This document shows, piece by piece, positions 7,376-15,173 of a stretch of 17,400 bases of DNA. The notes under the pieces are model-generated. The model was not told the origin of the DNA, searched no databases, and saw nothing but the letters and a program-made list of their open reading frames with translations. Position numbers and translations under genes: made by a program. Source of the stretch: Armatimonadota bacterium (GTDB taxonomy: Bacteria; Armatimonadota; Armatimonadia; Armatimonadales; Armatimonadaceae); the NCBI GenBank assembly GCA_030833025.1, contig JAURHZ010000014.1:1-17400 (forward strand). Direction: 5' to 3'. The first letter of the stretch is position 1; every line of letters starts with the position of its first letter.

Positions 7376-10060
7376 ATGGCAGTGGAACTTTCAACGCGGT
7401 ACGAGCCGCACGCGACGGAAGCCGACATTTACAAGCGATGGCTAGAGACAGGGTGTTTTAACGCTGAGCCCGATTTGGAGTCTGGTCGGCCGCCATACTG
7501 CATCACCATCCCACCGCCAAACGTCACGGGCGCACTGCACATCGGGCATGCACTCAACAACACCATCATGGACACGCTTGGGCGCTGGAAGCGGATGCTT
7601 GGCTACAACGTCCTCATCCTTCCTGGCACCGACCATGCGGGCATTGCCACGCAGTCGGTGGTTGAGAAGCGTATCGCGACCGAAGGCCTTACTCGTCAAG
7701 ATCTAGGCCGCGAGAAGTTTGTCGAGCGCGTCTGGGAGTGGAAGCAGGAATACGGCGACCGTATCGTCGGCCAAATGCAACGTCTTGGCTGTTCCTACGA
7801 CTGGCGACGTCTCCGGTTCACGATGGACCAGCCCTACGTGGATGCCATCATGGATGTTTTTGGTAAGTGGCATGCAGAGGGCTATATCTACCTCGGTGAG
7901 CGGATGGTCAACTGGTCACCAAAGCTGATGACGGCTATTTCCGATATCGAAGTTGAAGACAAAGAGCTCGATGGCCACCTCTGGCATTTGCGATACCCAC
8001 TCGCTGATGGCACCGGCGAAGTTATCGTGGCAACTACGCGTCCTGAAACAATGCTTGGCGATACAGCGGTTGCGGTGCATCCGGAAGATCCTCGCTACAC
8101 GGCAGTCGTTGGTAAGCTGATCGATATCCCTCTCCTCGGTCGTCAGATTCCAATTGTTGCGGATGACTTTGTCAAGCTCGAGTTTGGAACCGGTGCGGTC
8201 AAGGTTACGCCTTTCCATGATGCCAATGACTTTGAGTGCGGCCTCCGAAACAACCTCCCACGCATCGAGGTGATAGGCCCGGATGGCCGGATGACCGAAG
8301 CTGCGGGGCAGTACGCAGGCTTGGATCGCTTTGAAGCGCGTAAGCGTGTTGTGGCTGACCTCGATGCCGCAGGTTTCCTCGTAAAAGTCGAGGCGTACCG
8401 CCACAAAGTGCCTCACTGTGATCGTTCCGGTGCTGTCATTGAGCCTCGCCCAAGTCATCAGTGGTTCTGTAAAATGTCAGGCACTCCGATGGTGGACAAG
8501 GCTATCGATGCTGCATCATCCGGGCGTATCAACTTCGTCCCTGAGCGCTACAGCGAAACCTATGTCCGCTGGCTAGAGAATATCCGTGACTGGCCGATTA
8601 GCCGTGGCCTCTGGTGGGGACACCGCTTGCCGGTGTGGCGCAAGGCTGATTCCGACCCTACGGTTGCGACGAACTGGGTGTTCGCACGGACATCCGATGT
8701 TGCAGCAGAGAAGCTAGGCAGCACCGATGTTGTCCAGTCGGATGATGTTCTTGACACATGGTTTAGCTCCGCATTGTGGCCATTTGCGACGCTTGGCTGG
8801 CCGGAGAACACGGATTCGCTGAAGCAGTGGTATCCAACAAGCTTGCTTTCGACGGCACAGGAGATTTTGTATCTCTGGGTTGCCCGGATGGTGATGACCG
8901 GTGAGTATTTCCTCGGTGAGAAGCCATTTGACACGGTTTACATCCATGCGACGATTTTGGATGAGCATGGCAGCCGTATGAGCAAGTCCAAGGGAAATGG
9001 TGTCGATCCTGTCGACCTCATTGACCTCTATGGCGCAGATGCGCTGCGCTTTGCATTAATGCGCGAAGCGGGTTTACGGCAGGATATTCGCGTCAAGCCG
9101 ATTCGCGACAATAAGCAGGATCAGGTTGAGCAGGCCCGTAATTTCTGCAACAAGATTTGGAATGCGAGCCGGTTTGTTCTCATGAACCTCGATGGCTACG
9201 AGCCTCCGGTTGAGCTTCCTGCATCGGATGACTTGGTTGACCGCTGGATTCTGGCGCGTTTGGATCAGGCGGCGGAGGCAGTCGCGACGGGCTTTGATGG
9301 CTACCGTATGGATGATGCAAGCCGTGCGATTCAGGAGTTCTTCTGGGATGACTTCTGTGACTGGTATATCGAAGCGGCAAAGCCACGTCTCAGTGCCACC
9401 GATGGCTCTGAAGCGACGGCTAAGGCTGTGCTTTGGCATGTTTTGGATCGTTCGCTCAAGCTGATGCATCCGGTGTTGCCATTCCTGACGGAAGCCATTT
9501 GGCAGCAGCTGCCATTTGCAAAGGAGCGCGCGGGTGTGCAGCACTTAATGCATGCCACGTATCCGGCAGCGGGTTCGACGCCACGTGATGAAGCGGCGAT
9601 TGCTCGCTGGGATACGGTTCGCGAAGTCATTCGCGCAACGCGAAACATACAGGCCGAGAACCAGCTGAAGAAGGGTGGAGACATCTTCCTGAATGCGGCA
9701 ACGGATGAAATCAAGGCATCGGTTGCCGCCAGTGAGTCACTCGTCCGCTACCTGACAAAGTGTGATGTGGTGCACTTTGAAGTTGGTCCTGAGGATGGCT
9801 TCCTTGCGGTGACATCTGTTGGCGAGGTTCGTTTACCGCGACCAAGCGCGACACCGGAGGTTATCGAAGCTGAGCGCAAGCGTCTGTCGGGCGAGCTTGC
9901 GAAGATTGATAAAGACCTCGCTGGGCTTGCTGGGCGCTTGAGCGACCCAACGTTTGCGGAAAAGGCACCGGAAGCGGTGGTTGCAAAGGCCCGTGGCCAG
10001 CAGGCGGAGCTGCTTGAGCGACGGGGTAAAGTCGCGGAGCGTCTTGAGCAGCTTGGGTAA
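7376..10060 (+). CDS. valS: Valyl-tRNA synthetase
   Basis: The 894-residue class I aminoacyl-tRNA synthetase attaches valine to tRNA-Val in the cytoplasm. Signature motifs are HIGH at residues 55-58 (within PPNVTGALHIGH) and RMSKS at 534-538 (KMSKS variant). The editing domain insert shows TTRPETMLGDTAVAVHPED (about 219-240), and the C-terminus (about 830-894) is a Lys/Glu/Arg-rich coiled coil typical of ValRS. Length is normal (about 880-950). The ATG at 7376 is chosen over the in-frame GTG at 7367 because AAGAGG (7362-7367) is placed as its ribosome binding site, 8 bases upstream, and it overlaps the GTG. Expression is controlled by the T-box leader directly upstream. A terminator follows 27 bases after the stop. 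Confidence 0.97.
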   Translation: MAVELSTRYEPHATEADIYKRWLETGCFNAEPDLESGRPPYCITIPPPNVTGALHIGHALNNTIMDTLGRWKRMLGYNVLILPGTDHAGIATQSVVEKRIATEGLTRQDLGREKFVERVWEWKQEYGDRIVGQMQRLGCSYDWRRLRFTMDQPYVDAIMDVFGKWHAEGYIYLGERMVNWSPKLMTAISDIEVEDKELDGHLWHLRYPLADGTGEVIVATTRPETMLGDTAVAVHPEDPRYTAVVGKLIDIPLLGRQIPIVADDFVKLEFGTGAVKVTPFHDANDFECGLRNNLPRIEVIGPDGRMTEAAGQYAGLDRFEARKRVVADLDAAGFLVKVEAYRHKVPHCDRSGAVIEPRPSHQWFCKMSGTPMVDKAIDAASSGRINFVPERYSETYVRWLENIRDWPISRGLWWGHRLPVWRKADSDPTVATNWVFARTSDVAAEKLGSTDVVQSDDVLDTWFSSALWPFATLGWPENTDSLKQWYPTSLLSTAQEILYLWVARMVMTGEYFLGEKPFDTVYIHATILDEHGSRMSKSKGNGVDPVDLIDLYGADALRFALMREAGLRQDIRVKPIRDNKQDQVEQARNFCNKIWNASRFVLMNLDGYEPPVELPASDDLVDRWILARLDQAAEAVATGFDGYRMDDASRAIQEFFWDDFCDWYIEAAKPRLSATDGSEATAKAVLWHVLDRSLKLMHPVLPFLTEAIWQQLPFAKERAGVQHLMHATYPAAGSTPRDEAAIARWDTVREVIRATRNIQAENQLKKGGDIFLNAATDEIKASVAASESLVRYLTKCDVVHFEVGPEDGFLAVTSVGEVRLPRPSATPEVIEAERKRLSGELAKIDKDLAGLAGRLSDPTFAEKAPEAVVAKARGQQAELLERRGKVAERLEQLG

Positions 10061-10087
10061 CAAACGAGGGTATTAAGTCCCATACAT

Positions 10088-10122
10088 GGTCCCGGCAATA
10101 ATGAACCTGCCGGGACCTTTCA
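10088..10122 (+). terminator. Terminator after valS
   Basis: A perfect 10-bp stem GGTCCCGGCA (10088-10097) / TGCCGGGACC (10108-10117) with a 10-base loop is followed by TTTCATT. The stem is strong, but the T-run is short. Confidence 0.8.
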
Positions 10123-10162
10123 TTATGTCTTTTGGCTCAGGTACGAATGGTGGACTCGGCGT

Positions 10163-10168
10163 TATACT
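10163..10168 (+). promoter_or_regulatory. Possible -10 element 6 bases before the YiaA/YiaB-type gene
   Basis: TATACT ends 6 bases before the ATG at 10175. No convincing -35 box or ribosome binding site is visible, so transcription may begin at or very near the start codon (leaderless mRNA). This is inferred from spacing only. Confidence 0.4.
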
Positions 10169-10174
10169 TACACC

Positions 10175-10450
10175 ATGGAACCAACAATCAACCAGGATAG
10201 CCCAGCGTGGATGTTCTTCGTTCATGCATCGTTCGCCGTTAGCTGTATCGCGATGATTATCGGGATATGGTGGCTGCCAGCAGAGCTGTGGGTCAAGGGA
10301 TTCCTGACCATGGGCTTCTTCGGGACAATACAATCGGCGTTCACATTGTCAAAGGCGCTGCGTGATCAGCACGAATCAAGGAAGATTCATCATCGGATTA
10401 GTGAGGCCAAAACGGCTCATATTTTGAAGGAGTATGAAATCGCCCCGTAG
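10175..10450 (+). CDS. YiaA/YiaB-type small inner-membrane protein
   Basis: The 91-residue protein has two hydrophobic segments (about 11-33 and 39-58), separated by the short turn LPAELWVKG. A charged C-terminal tail contains LSKALRDQHESRK and RISEAKTAHILKEYE. This pattern matches the YiaA/YiaB two-helix family as I know it, particularly its FTLxKxLRDxHE and EAKTxxILxEYE segments. The function of the family is poorly defined. No ribosome binding site precedes the ATG, and a TATACT lies 6 bases upstream. The last 46 bases, stop codon included, are repeated exactly 180 bases downstream together with the terminator. Confidence 0.8.
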   Translation: MEPTINQDSPAWMFFVHASFAVSCIAMIIGIWWLPAELWVKGFLTMGFFGTIQSAFTLSKALRDQHESRKIHHRISEAKTAHILKEYEIAP

Positions 10451-10521
10451 GCATCCATCCGAACAGTGAATGTGTTTTTTATGAATAGAGCCCTCCGGGA
10501 AGCCGGGGGCTTTTTATTTTT
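10405..10521 (+). repeat. Direct repeat, copy 1: 3' end of the YiaA/YiaB-type gene plus terminator
   Basis: About 117 bases starting in the C-terminal coding part (10405) and running through the terminator recur at 10585-10701. The first 46 bases (coding, through the stop) are identical. Substitutions appear only after the stop codon (for example 10451 and 10461 are G here and C in copy 2), with one 1-base length change near 10480. Confidence 0.95.
10489..10521 (+). terminator. Terminator of the YiaA/YiaB-type gene (copy 1)
   Basis: AGCCCTCCGG (10489-10498) pairs with CCGGGGGCT (10503-10511) with one bulged T, around a GAAG loop, and is followed by TTTTATTTTT. It begins 39 bases after the stop codon. 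Confidence 0.9.
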
Positions 10522-10584
10522 CTGATTATTTGGAAGAGTGAATGCAACGGTAACTTACTAGAGTCCAGGGATTGTTTGGATAAC

Positions 10585-10701
10585 GGCCAAAACGGCTCAT
10601 ATTTTGAAGGAGTATGAAATCGCCCCGTAGCCATCCATCCCAACAGTGAATGTGTTTGTTTGCATAGAGCCCTCCGGGAAACCGGGGGCTTTTTGTATTT
10701 T
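10585..10701 (+). repeat. Direct repeat, copy 2: orphan gene tail plus second terminator
   Basis: This copy contains the last 15 codons of the YiaA/YiaB-type gene and its stop (10586-10630) but no start. The same frame upstream hits a stop at 10559-10561, so it is a non-coding remnant. The downstream part repeats the terminator. About 63 bases of unrelated sequence (10522-10584) separate the copies. Identity in the dead coding tail suggests the duplication is recent. Confidence 0.95.
10668..10701 (+). terminator. Second, duplicated terminator (copy 2)
   Basis: This is the same stem as copy 1 (10668-10677 with 10682-10690), here with a GAAA tetraloop, followed by TTTTGTATTTT. It stands in tandem behind copy 1 and backs it up. 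Between it and the response regulator (10702-10976) I see no supported gene. Confidence 0.88.
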
Positions 10702-10976
10702 CATTTGGATGCGGGTAGAGCATTCGCCTTTCCCTCCGTCCTATACGACCGTCAGGTTAGGCGCTGGAAAGACTTCCAATCGCTTTCTAGATTCGCGGAA
10801 ATGACGACATGCATCGTGCGCATGTATACATTCAATATCTATGCCTTGGGTCTGCTTGTCCGAATACCTTACGTAGTCAGGTGGTGGAATTATTTACTCT
10901 CAATCCTAATCGTTATCAAATTGTTACCTCCACCCTGTAAAATAGGCTTCCCACAGCAATGTGGATGCTGATAACT

Positions 10977-11387
10977 ATGGAAACGAACGCCGTGCAAACT
11001 GTCCCGAAAATCATGGTGGTCGAAGATGACCCTCATGTCCTTCGCCAAATCGCATTTGCGTTACAACATGAAGGTTACGTAGTAACGACAGCAACTGCAG
11101 GTGATGATGCACTCCGCCAGCTGATGCTGGAACGACCGGATTTATTGGTAACGGATGTCATGATGCCCGGCCTCGATGGCTACGACCTTGTTGATCAGCT
11201 GCGCCGAGATGAAACCCTTTGCGACCTCCCGGTTATTATGGTCACTGCTCGCACCGCCGATGAAGACATTTCAAGAGGATTTTCTAGCGGCACCGACATC
11301 TACATCGAAAAGCCATTCAAGCCCGCCGAGTTAGTTGCGTTTGTGCGCCGCTTTGTAGGTCCCGCTAAGCCGGATGTGCATCCATAG
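10977..11387 (+). CDS. Single-domain response regulator (CheY-like receiver)
   Basis: The protein is essentially one receiver domain: the acidic pair D17-D18 in MVVEDDPHV, phosphoacceptor D60 in VTDVMMPGLDG, switch T90 in VIMVTARTA, and K112 in the EKPF motif. All residues needed for phosphotransfer are present. No output domain follows (136 residues), so it would act by protein contact or as a phosphorelay intermediate. No histidine kinase is in the window. The ATG at 10977 is chosen with modest confidence. An in-frame ATG at 10959 would add six residues, and neither has a clear ribosome binding site. Terminators on both sides suggest a single-gene unit. Confidence 0.9.
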   Translation: METNAVQTVPKIMVVEDDPHVLRQIAFALQHEGYVVTTATAGDDALRQLMLERPDLLVTDVMMPGLDGYDLVDQLRRDETLCDLPVIMVTARTADEDISRGFSSGTDIYIEKPFKPAELVAFVRRFVGPAKPDVHP

Positions 11388-11443
11388 TCGCCATCGGCGA
11401 AAGCGATATACTTTTGGCAGCAGCATTACGCTGACGCAATGAT

Positions 11444-11473
11444 GCGTTGCACTTTAAGGTGCGGCGCTTTTTT
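11444..11473 (+). terminator. Terminator between the response regulator and serC (possible serC attenuator)
   Basis: A nine-pair stem GCGTTGCAC (11444-11452) / GTGCGGCGC (11459-11467), with two G-U pairs, is followed by six Ts. It lies 57 bases after the response regulator stop and 20 bases before serC. A TATACT at 11407-11412 lies upstream, and ACGCA (11435-11439)/TGCGT (11444-11448, around ATGA) could form a competing hairpin. It may therefore be either the end of the upstream transcript or an attenuator in the serC leader. Confidence 0.78.
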
Positions 11474-11492
11474 CATTTAGGGACATCGCATA

Positions 11493-12572
11493 ATGGGACG
11501 TATTTTCAACTTCTCCGCCGGACCAGCTATCCTCCCGGAGCCTGTACTTGCACAGGCTGCCGATGCGGTTCGCGAATTCGCAGGCAGCGGGATGTCCCTT
11601 CTTGAAATGAGTCATCGGGACAAACGCTACGATGCAATTCACGAACGTGTCCGCGCCGGCGTCGTCGAAACGCTTGGTCTCTCAACAGCTGACTACGATT
11701 GTCTCTTTATGGGCGGTGGGGCATCTACGCAGTTTTCGCTTGTTCCGATGAACCTCCTCACCCCCGGATATTCCGGAGCCTATGTAGATGGCGGTGAATG
11801 GGGGGCAAAAGCTATCGAAACAGCACGCTTCCACGGTGATGTCGACATCATCGGGTCATCGAAGGCCAATAACCACAGCAAGCTTCCTGAAATCGGAGAT
11901 GTGCCAGCGCGCGCAACTTATGTCCACCTGACAACCAACAACACGATTGAAGGCACACAAATGTCCGCTGTGCCATCGTTCTCGGTTCCACTTGTCGGAG
12001 ACCTCTCATCCGATATCTTTGGACGTAACCGGGATCATGCAAACTTTGACCTGATGTATGCCGGCGCACAGAAGAATGCCGGACCCGCCGGCGTCACCCT
12101 CGTTGTCATCCGCAAAAGCCTGCTCGCGCAGTGTAATACGCTGGCCCCGATGTTCTCCTATAAAGTCCAGGCCGACAAGCACTCCGTATACAACACACCA
12201 CCTGTGTTCCCAATCTTTGTCGTCGGTCTTGTCCTCGACTGGATTGCCGCCGAAGGCGGCGTGGCAGCCGTTGCCGAACGCAATGGGCGCAAGGCAGCCT
12301 TGATCTACAATGCCGTCGATAATGCATGCCCGGTATTCTCTGCCGCTGTTCCGGATACCGCTGATCGCTCCCTCATGAACATCACGTTCAGATTGTCATC
12401 CAAAGAGCTCGAAGCAGAGTTTCTTTCCGAAGCGAAGGCAAATGGCATGGATGGCCTCCCCGGGCACCGCAATGTGGGTGGTTGTCGTGCTAGTATTTAC
12501 AATGCATTCCCCGAAGCGGGATGCAAAGCGTTGGCGGACCTAATTTCCGACTTCGCGGTCAGGAAGGGTTAG
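11493..12572 (+). CDS. serC: Phosphoserine aminotransferase
   Basis: The 359-residue PLP enzyme converts 3-phosphohydroxypyruvate and glutamate to phosphoserine and 2-oxoglutarate (serine synthesis, and also the PLP pathway in some bacteria). The N-terminus GRIFNFSAGPAILPEPVL and the segments SLLEMSHR and FMGGGASTQF are hallmarks of SerC. K194 in AGAQKNAGPAG is the expected PLP-binding lysine. The C-terminus GLPGHRNVGGCRASIYNA is also typical. Length is normal (about 360). AGGGA at 11479-11483 lies 9 bases before the ATG. The leuA start is 2 bases after the stop, so the two are surely cotranscribed and probably translationally coupled. Confidence 0.97.
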   Translation: MGRIFNFSAGPAILPEPVLAQAADAVREFAGSGMSLLEMSHRDKRYDAIHERVRAGVVETLGLSTADYDCLFMGGGASTQFSLVPMNLLTPGYSGAYVDGGEWGAKAIETARFHGDVDIIGSSKANNHSKLPEIGDVPARATYVHLTTNNTIEGTQMSAVPSFSVPLVGDLSSDIFGRNRDHANFDLMYAGAQKNAGPAGVTLVVIRKSLLAQCNTLAPMFSYKVQADKHSVYNTPPVFPIFVVGLVLDWIAAEGGVAAVAERNGRKAALIYNAVDNACPVFSAAVPDTADRSLMNITFRLSSKELEAEFLSEAKANGMDGLPGHRNVGGCRASIYNAFPEAGCKALADLISDFAVRKG

Positions 12573-12574
12573 TC

Positions 12575-14143
12575 ATGAGCGGGCATGTACATATCTTTGA
12601 CACGACGTTGCGGGATGGCGAGCAGTCTCCCGGAGCGGCGCTGCATATAGATGAAAAACTAGAAATCGCCCGCCAGCTCGAGCGCCTTGGCGTCGACATC
12701 ATAGAGGCTGGCTTCCCAATTTCATCCCCAGGCGACTTCGAAGCCGTGCGCCGTATTGCTGCAATCGTTGACCGAGCGACCGTCTGTGGCCTGACACGCG
12801 CGGTGCAAAAAGACATCGATGTTGCATGGGATGCTCTCAAAGGCGCGAAGCGCCCACGTATTCACACTGGACTTGGTGTAAGCGATAACCATCTCCAGCA
12901 CAAGCTCCGTAAGACACGGGATGAAGCCCTTGAAATCGGCACTGCCGCCGTGCGGTACGCAAAGTCCCTCGGATGCCAGGATATCGAGTACTTCACGGAA
13001 GATGCCGGTCGGGCAGACCCGGACTACCTCTGCCGCGTAGTGGAGGAAGTGATCAAGGCCGGAGCCACCGTTATTAATGTGCCCGATACCACCGGCTATA
13101 TGACGCCGGATGAATATGGAGCACTTTTCGCGATGCTGCTGAATCGTGTGCCAGGGTCTGAAAATGTGGTCTTTTCCGCACACTGTCACAACGATTTAGG
13201 ACTGGCTACGGCAAATTCTTTGGCCGCTGTACAGGCCGGCGCACGACAGGTCGAGTGCACCGTCAATGGAATCGGCGAGCGTGCAGGAAACACTAGCCTT
13301 GAAGAAGTCGTGATGGCTCTCAAGGTCAGGGGAAGCCAGTTTGGCGGTGCTTATACCAATATCCAGACCACGGAAATCTTCAAAACCAGCCGCTTGGTCT
13401 CGAACCGGACGGGTGTCTTGGTTCAGCCAAATAAGGCCATCGTTGGGGCAAATGCCTTCGCGCACTCGAGTGGTATTCACCAGGATGGCGTTCTTAAGGA
13501 ACGCTCAACCTACGAAATTATCGATCCTGCCGATGTCGGAATTTCCGAGAGCAAGATCATCTTGTCGCCGCGCTCTGGTCGTCATGCGCTCAAGCACAGG
13601 CTTGAAGTGCTTGGGCATACCTTTGATGCCGATGATGCATTCGAAAAGGTCTACCAACGCTTCTTGTTGGTCGCTGACCAAAAGAAGCTTGTCTACGATG
13701 AGGATCTCGAAGCAATTGCATCGGATGAAGTCCAAATCGTTGGGCGGGCATACGAACTGAGTCAGCTTCAGGTGATGTGTGGAGATCACTCAATCCCGAC
13801 GGCAACCGTCAGCCTTCGCCATGCAAATGGCGGCGTGCTGACCGACTCACACCACGGGAATGGCCCAGTGGATGCCGTTTATCGCGCTGTCAACCGTATC
13901 GTAAATGTCCCGAATGAGCTGATTGAAATCAGTCTGCAGAGCGTCACCGAGGGGACAGATGCGCTTGCAAACGTCACGATTCGTGTTCGCAGCGGGGATG
14001 ACATTTACTCCGGGCATGCTGCGCATACCGACATCATCGTGGCGAGTACAAAGGCGTATGTAAATGCGCTGAACAAGCTCATCATGGATAAACAGGGTGT
14101 CAGCGGCCGCAAGGAATCCGCCGACCTGAATGGAAGCGTTTAG
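12575..14143 (+). CDS. leuA: 2-isopropylmalate synthase
   Basis: The 522-residue enzyme condenses acetyl-CoA with 2-oxoisovalerate, the first committed step of leucine synthesis. Residues FDTTLRDGEQSPG (8-20, with R13 and metal ligand D14), HCH at 203-205 and N239 in NGIGERAGN form the HMGL-like catalytic barrel, and GIHQDGVLKERSTYE is the usual LeuA signature. The C-terminal LeuA dimer/allosteric domain (about 390-515) is complete, so leucine feedback inhibition is expected. Full length and the GIHQDG segment favour LeuA over citramalate or homocitrate synthase. The start at 12575 has AGGAAGGG (12561-12568) 6 bases upstream. An upstream in-frame extension would overlap serC and lacks homology. 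No other leu genes are in the window. Confidence 0.95.
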   Translation: MSGHVHIFDTTLRDGEQSPGAALHIDEKLEIARQLERLGVDIIEAGFPISSPGDFEAVRRIAAIVDRATVCGLTRAVQKDIDVAWDALKGAKRPRIHTGLGVSDNHLQHKLRKTRDEALEIGTAAVRYAKSLGCQDIEYFTEDAGRADPDYLCRVVEEVIKAGATVINVPDTTGYMTPDEYGALFAMLLNRVPGSENVVFSAHCHNDLGLATANSLAAVQAGARQVECTVNGIGERAGNTSLEEVVMALKVRGSQFGGAYTNIQTTEIFKTSRLVSNRTGVLVQPNKAIVGANAFAHSSGIHQDGVLKERSTYEIIDPADVGISESKIILSPRSGRHALKHRLEVLGHTFDADDAFEKVYQRFLLVADQKKLVYDEDLEAIASDEVQIVGRAYELSQLQVMCGDHSIPTATVSLRHANGGVLTDSHHGNGPVDAVYRAVNRIVNVPNELIEISLQSVTEGTDALANVTIRVRSGDDIYSGHAAHTDIIVASTKAYVNALNKLIMDKQGVSGRKESADLNGSV

Positions 14144-14157
14144 GGTATAAACCACCT

Positions 14158-14775
14158 ATGGACCCAAAGCCAAGCCCGCAGGAGGCAACGGAGCACCTAA
14201 GACTCATCCGTCAGACGATTGAGCGCAGTCAGCAGCACTCGACCCTATCCGGCATTTCGGGTATTGCTGCGGGCGTAATTGTGCTTATTGCCGCTGTTGT
14301 CGCTGAGGGCGTGATTGGTGATCCAAGTCAGGCTGGGCGTCAAGGGGCGTTTGTTGGGCTCTGGTTTACGACGCTAGTCGCTGCTGGTTTGGTTGATCTC
14401 TTGATCACCAAGATACGAGCGATGCGGGTCGGGAAGTCGCCACTCTCTGGTCTCGGAAAATCGTGGCTACGGGCTGTTGCGCCAGGACTCTTGAGCGGAT
14501 TGATTGTCTCACTCATGTACTACCACCAGCCTGAGCGCTTTGGGGATGCGATTTATGGGCTGTGGATGCTCAGCTACGCGATGTCGCTCCTCGCAATCGG
14601 GCAGCTCTCCGCACCTGCAGTCAGCGTCCTTGGCTGGAGCTTTCTCGTCGCAGCTGTATGGACACTGCTTGGACCACAGGGGGTGCCCGTGGGACCACGC
14701 GGGATGCTTGCTGTAACCTTCGGTGGCTTCCATATTGTGTATGGAATCGCTCGCGGAATCCGGGATGGATGGTAG
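14158..14775 (+). CDS. Six-helix integral membrane protein of unknown function
   Basis: The 205-residue protein has about six hydrophobic segments (roughly 30-52, 64-84, 104-121, 128-146, 151-170, 178-196) after a charged N-terminal segment containing EATEHLRLIRQTIERS. I do not recognise a named family. It follows leuA by 14 bases. TATAAA (14146-14151) lies 6 bases before the ATG, and AGGG (14142-14145) 12 bases before it, so the start may be internal to the leuA operon or newly initiated. The next gene encodes a winged-helix regulator that begins about 14 bases after this stop. Such membrane-protein/small-regulator pairs suggest a shared task, possibly sensing or self-regulation, but this is inference. 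Confidence 0.85.
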   Translation: MDPKPSPQEATEHLRLIRQTIERSQQHSTLSGISGIAAGVIVLIAAVVAEGVIGDPSQAGRQGAFVGLWFTTLVAAGLVDLLITKIRAMRVGKSPLSGLGKSWLRAVAPGLLSGLIVSLMYYHQPERFGDAIYGLWMLSYAMSLLAIGQLSAPAVSVLGWSFLVAAVWTLLGPQGVPVGPRGMLAVTFGGFHIVYGIARGIRDGW

Positions 14776-14789
14776 GTAAGGCGATGGCG

Positions 14790-15167
14790 ATGGATCCGGC
14801 AATGCCCGCAATCCCACGCAAGGAAAAGGCGCCACGTGCAGCATCCGCTGGCGAGCACACCGATGGCATGACACGTCCACTTGACCTCTTGGACGATGTC
14901 ATCCACCAAAAGGTGCGCCTCGGCATCATGTCATGCCTTTTGGCTACATCGGAGGCCGAATTCGCATTCCTAAAGTCGGCCTTAATGGTCTCCGATGGCA
15001 ACTTAAGTACGCACCTAACGGTCCTTGAGGATGCCGGCTATGTGGCATCTTCGAAAGTCGCAGCCGCCAAACGACCGGGTAAGTCGCGCTATACACTTAC
15101 ATCCGCAGGGCGCCTTGCATTCGCCGCTTACGTCGCTGCCCTCGAGGCGTTGGTCCGACCGGAATAA
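14790..15167 (+). CDS. Winged-helix transcriptional regulator (HTH_34/MarR-like)
   Basis: The roughly 125-residue protein has the core LDDVIHQKVRLGIMSCL, then a helix-turn-helix with LMVSDGNLSTHLTVLEDAGY and a basic wing (AAAKRPGKSRYTLTSAGR). This resembles small winged-helix DNA-binding proteins of the HTH_34 type, which usually lack a ligand domain. The ATG at 14790 is chosen because AAGG (14778-14781) lies 8 bases upstream. In-frame ATGs at 14769, 14784 and 14802 are alternatives, and the conserved part starts only at about residue 30. It lies between the membrane protein and the amidase-like gene on the same strand, a likely operon it may regulate. Target and signal are unknown. Confidence 0.85.
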   Translation: MDPAMPAIPRKEKAPRAASAGEHTDGMTRPLDLLDDVIHQKVRLGIMSCLLATSEAEFAFLKSALMVSDGNLSTHLTVLEDAGYVASSKVAAAKRPGKSRYTLTSAGRLAFAAYVAALEALVRPE

Positions 15168-15173
15168 CCCGCC

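Noticed and set aside
7162..7428. 88-codon open frame on the minus strand across the T-box leader
   Set aside because: It lies over a structured RNA element and the valS start. Ser/Arg/Pro-rich composition and no homology indicate a shadow.
10434..10469. Mini-ORF (11 codons) after AAGGAG at the end of the YiaA/YiaB-type gene, also present in repeat copy 2
   Set aside because: AAGGAG is only one base from the ATG, too close for initiation, and the peptide overlaps the end of a real gene. The repeat explains its presence in both places.
10405..10701. CRISPR array or insertion sequence as an explanation for the repeat
   Set aside because: There are only two copies of about 117 bases that include a coding tail, with no short regular repeats, no terminal inverted repeats and no transposase.
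10921..10943. TTGTTA and TAAAAT as a promoter for the response regulator
   Set aside because: The spacing is only 11 bases, too short for a sigma-70 promoter. TAAAAT alone may still be a -10 element, but the evidence is too thin to list.
10660..10971. 103-codon open frame between the duplicated terminator and the response regulator
   Set aside because: It starts inside terminator copy 2 and runs through it, has no ribosome binding site and resembles nothing I know. The stretch 10702-10958 looks non-coding.
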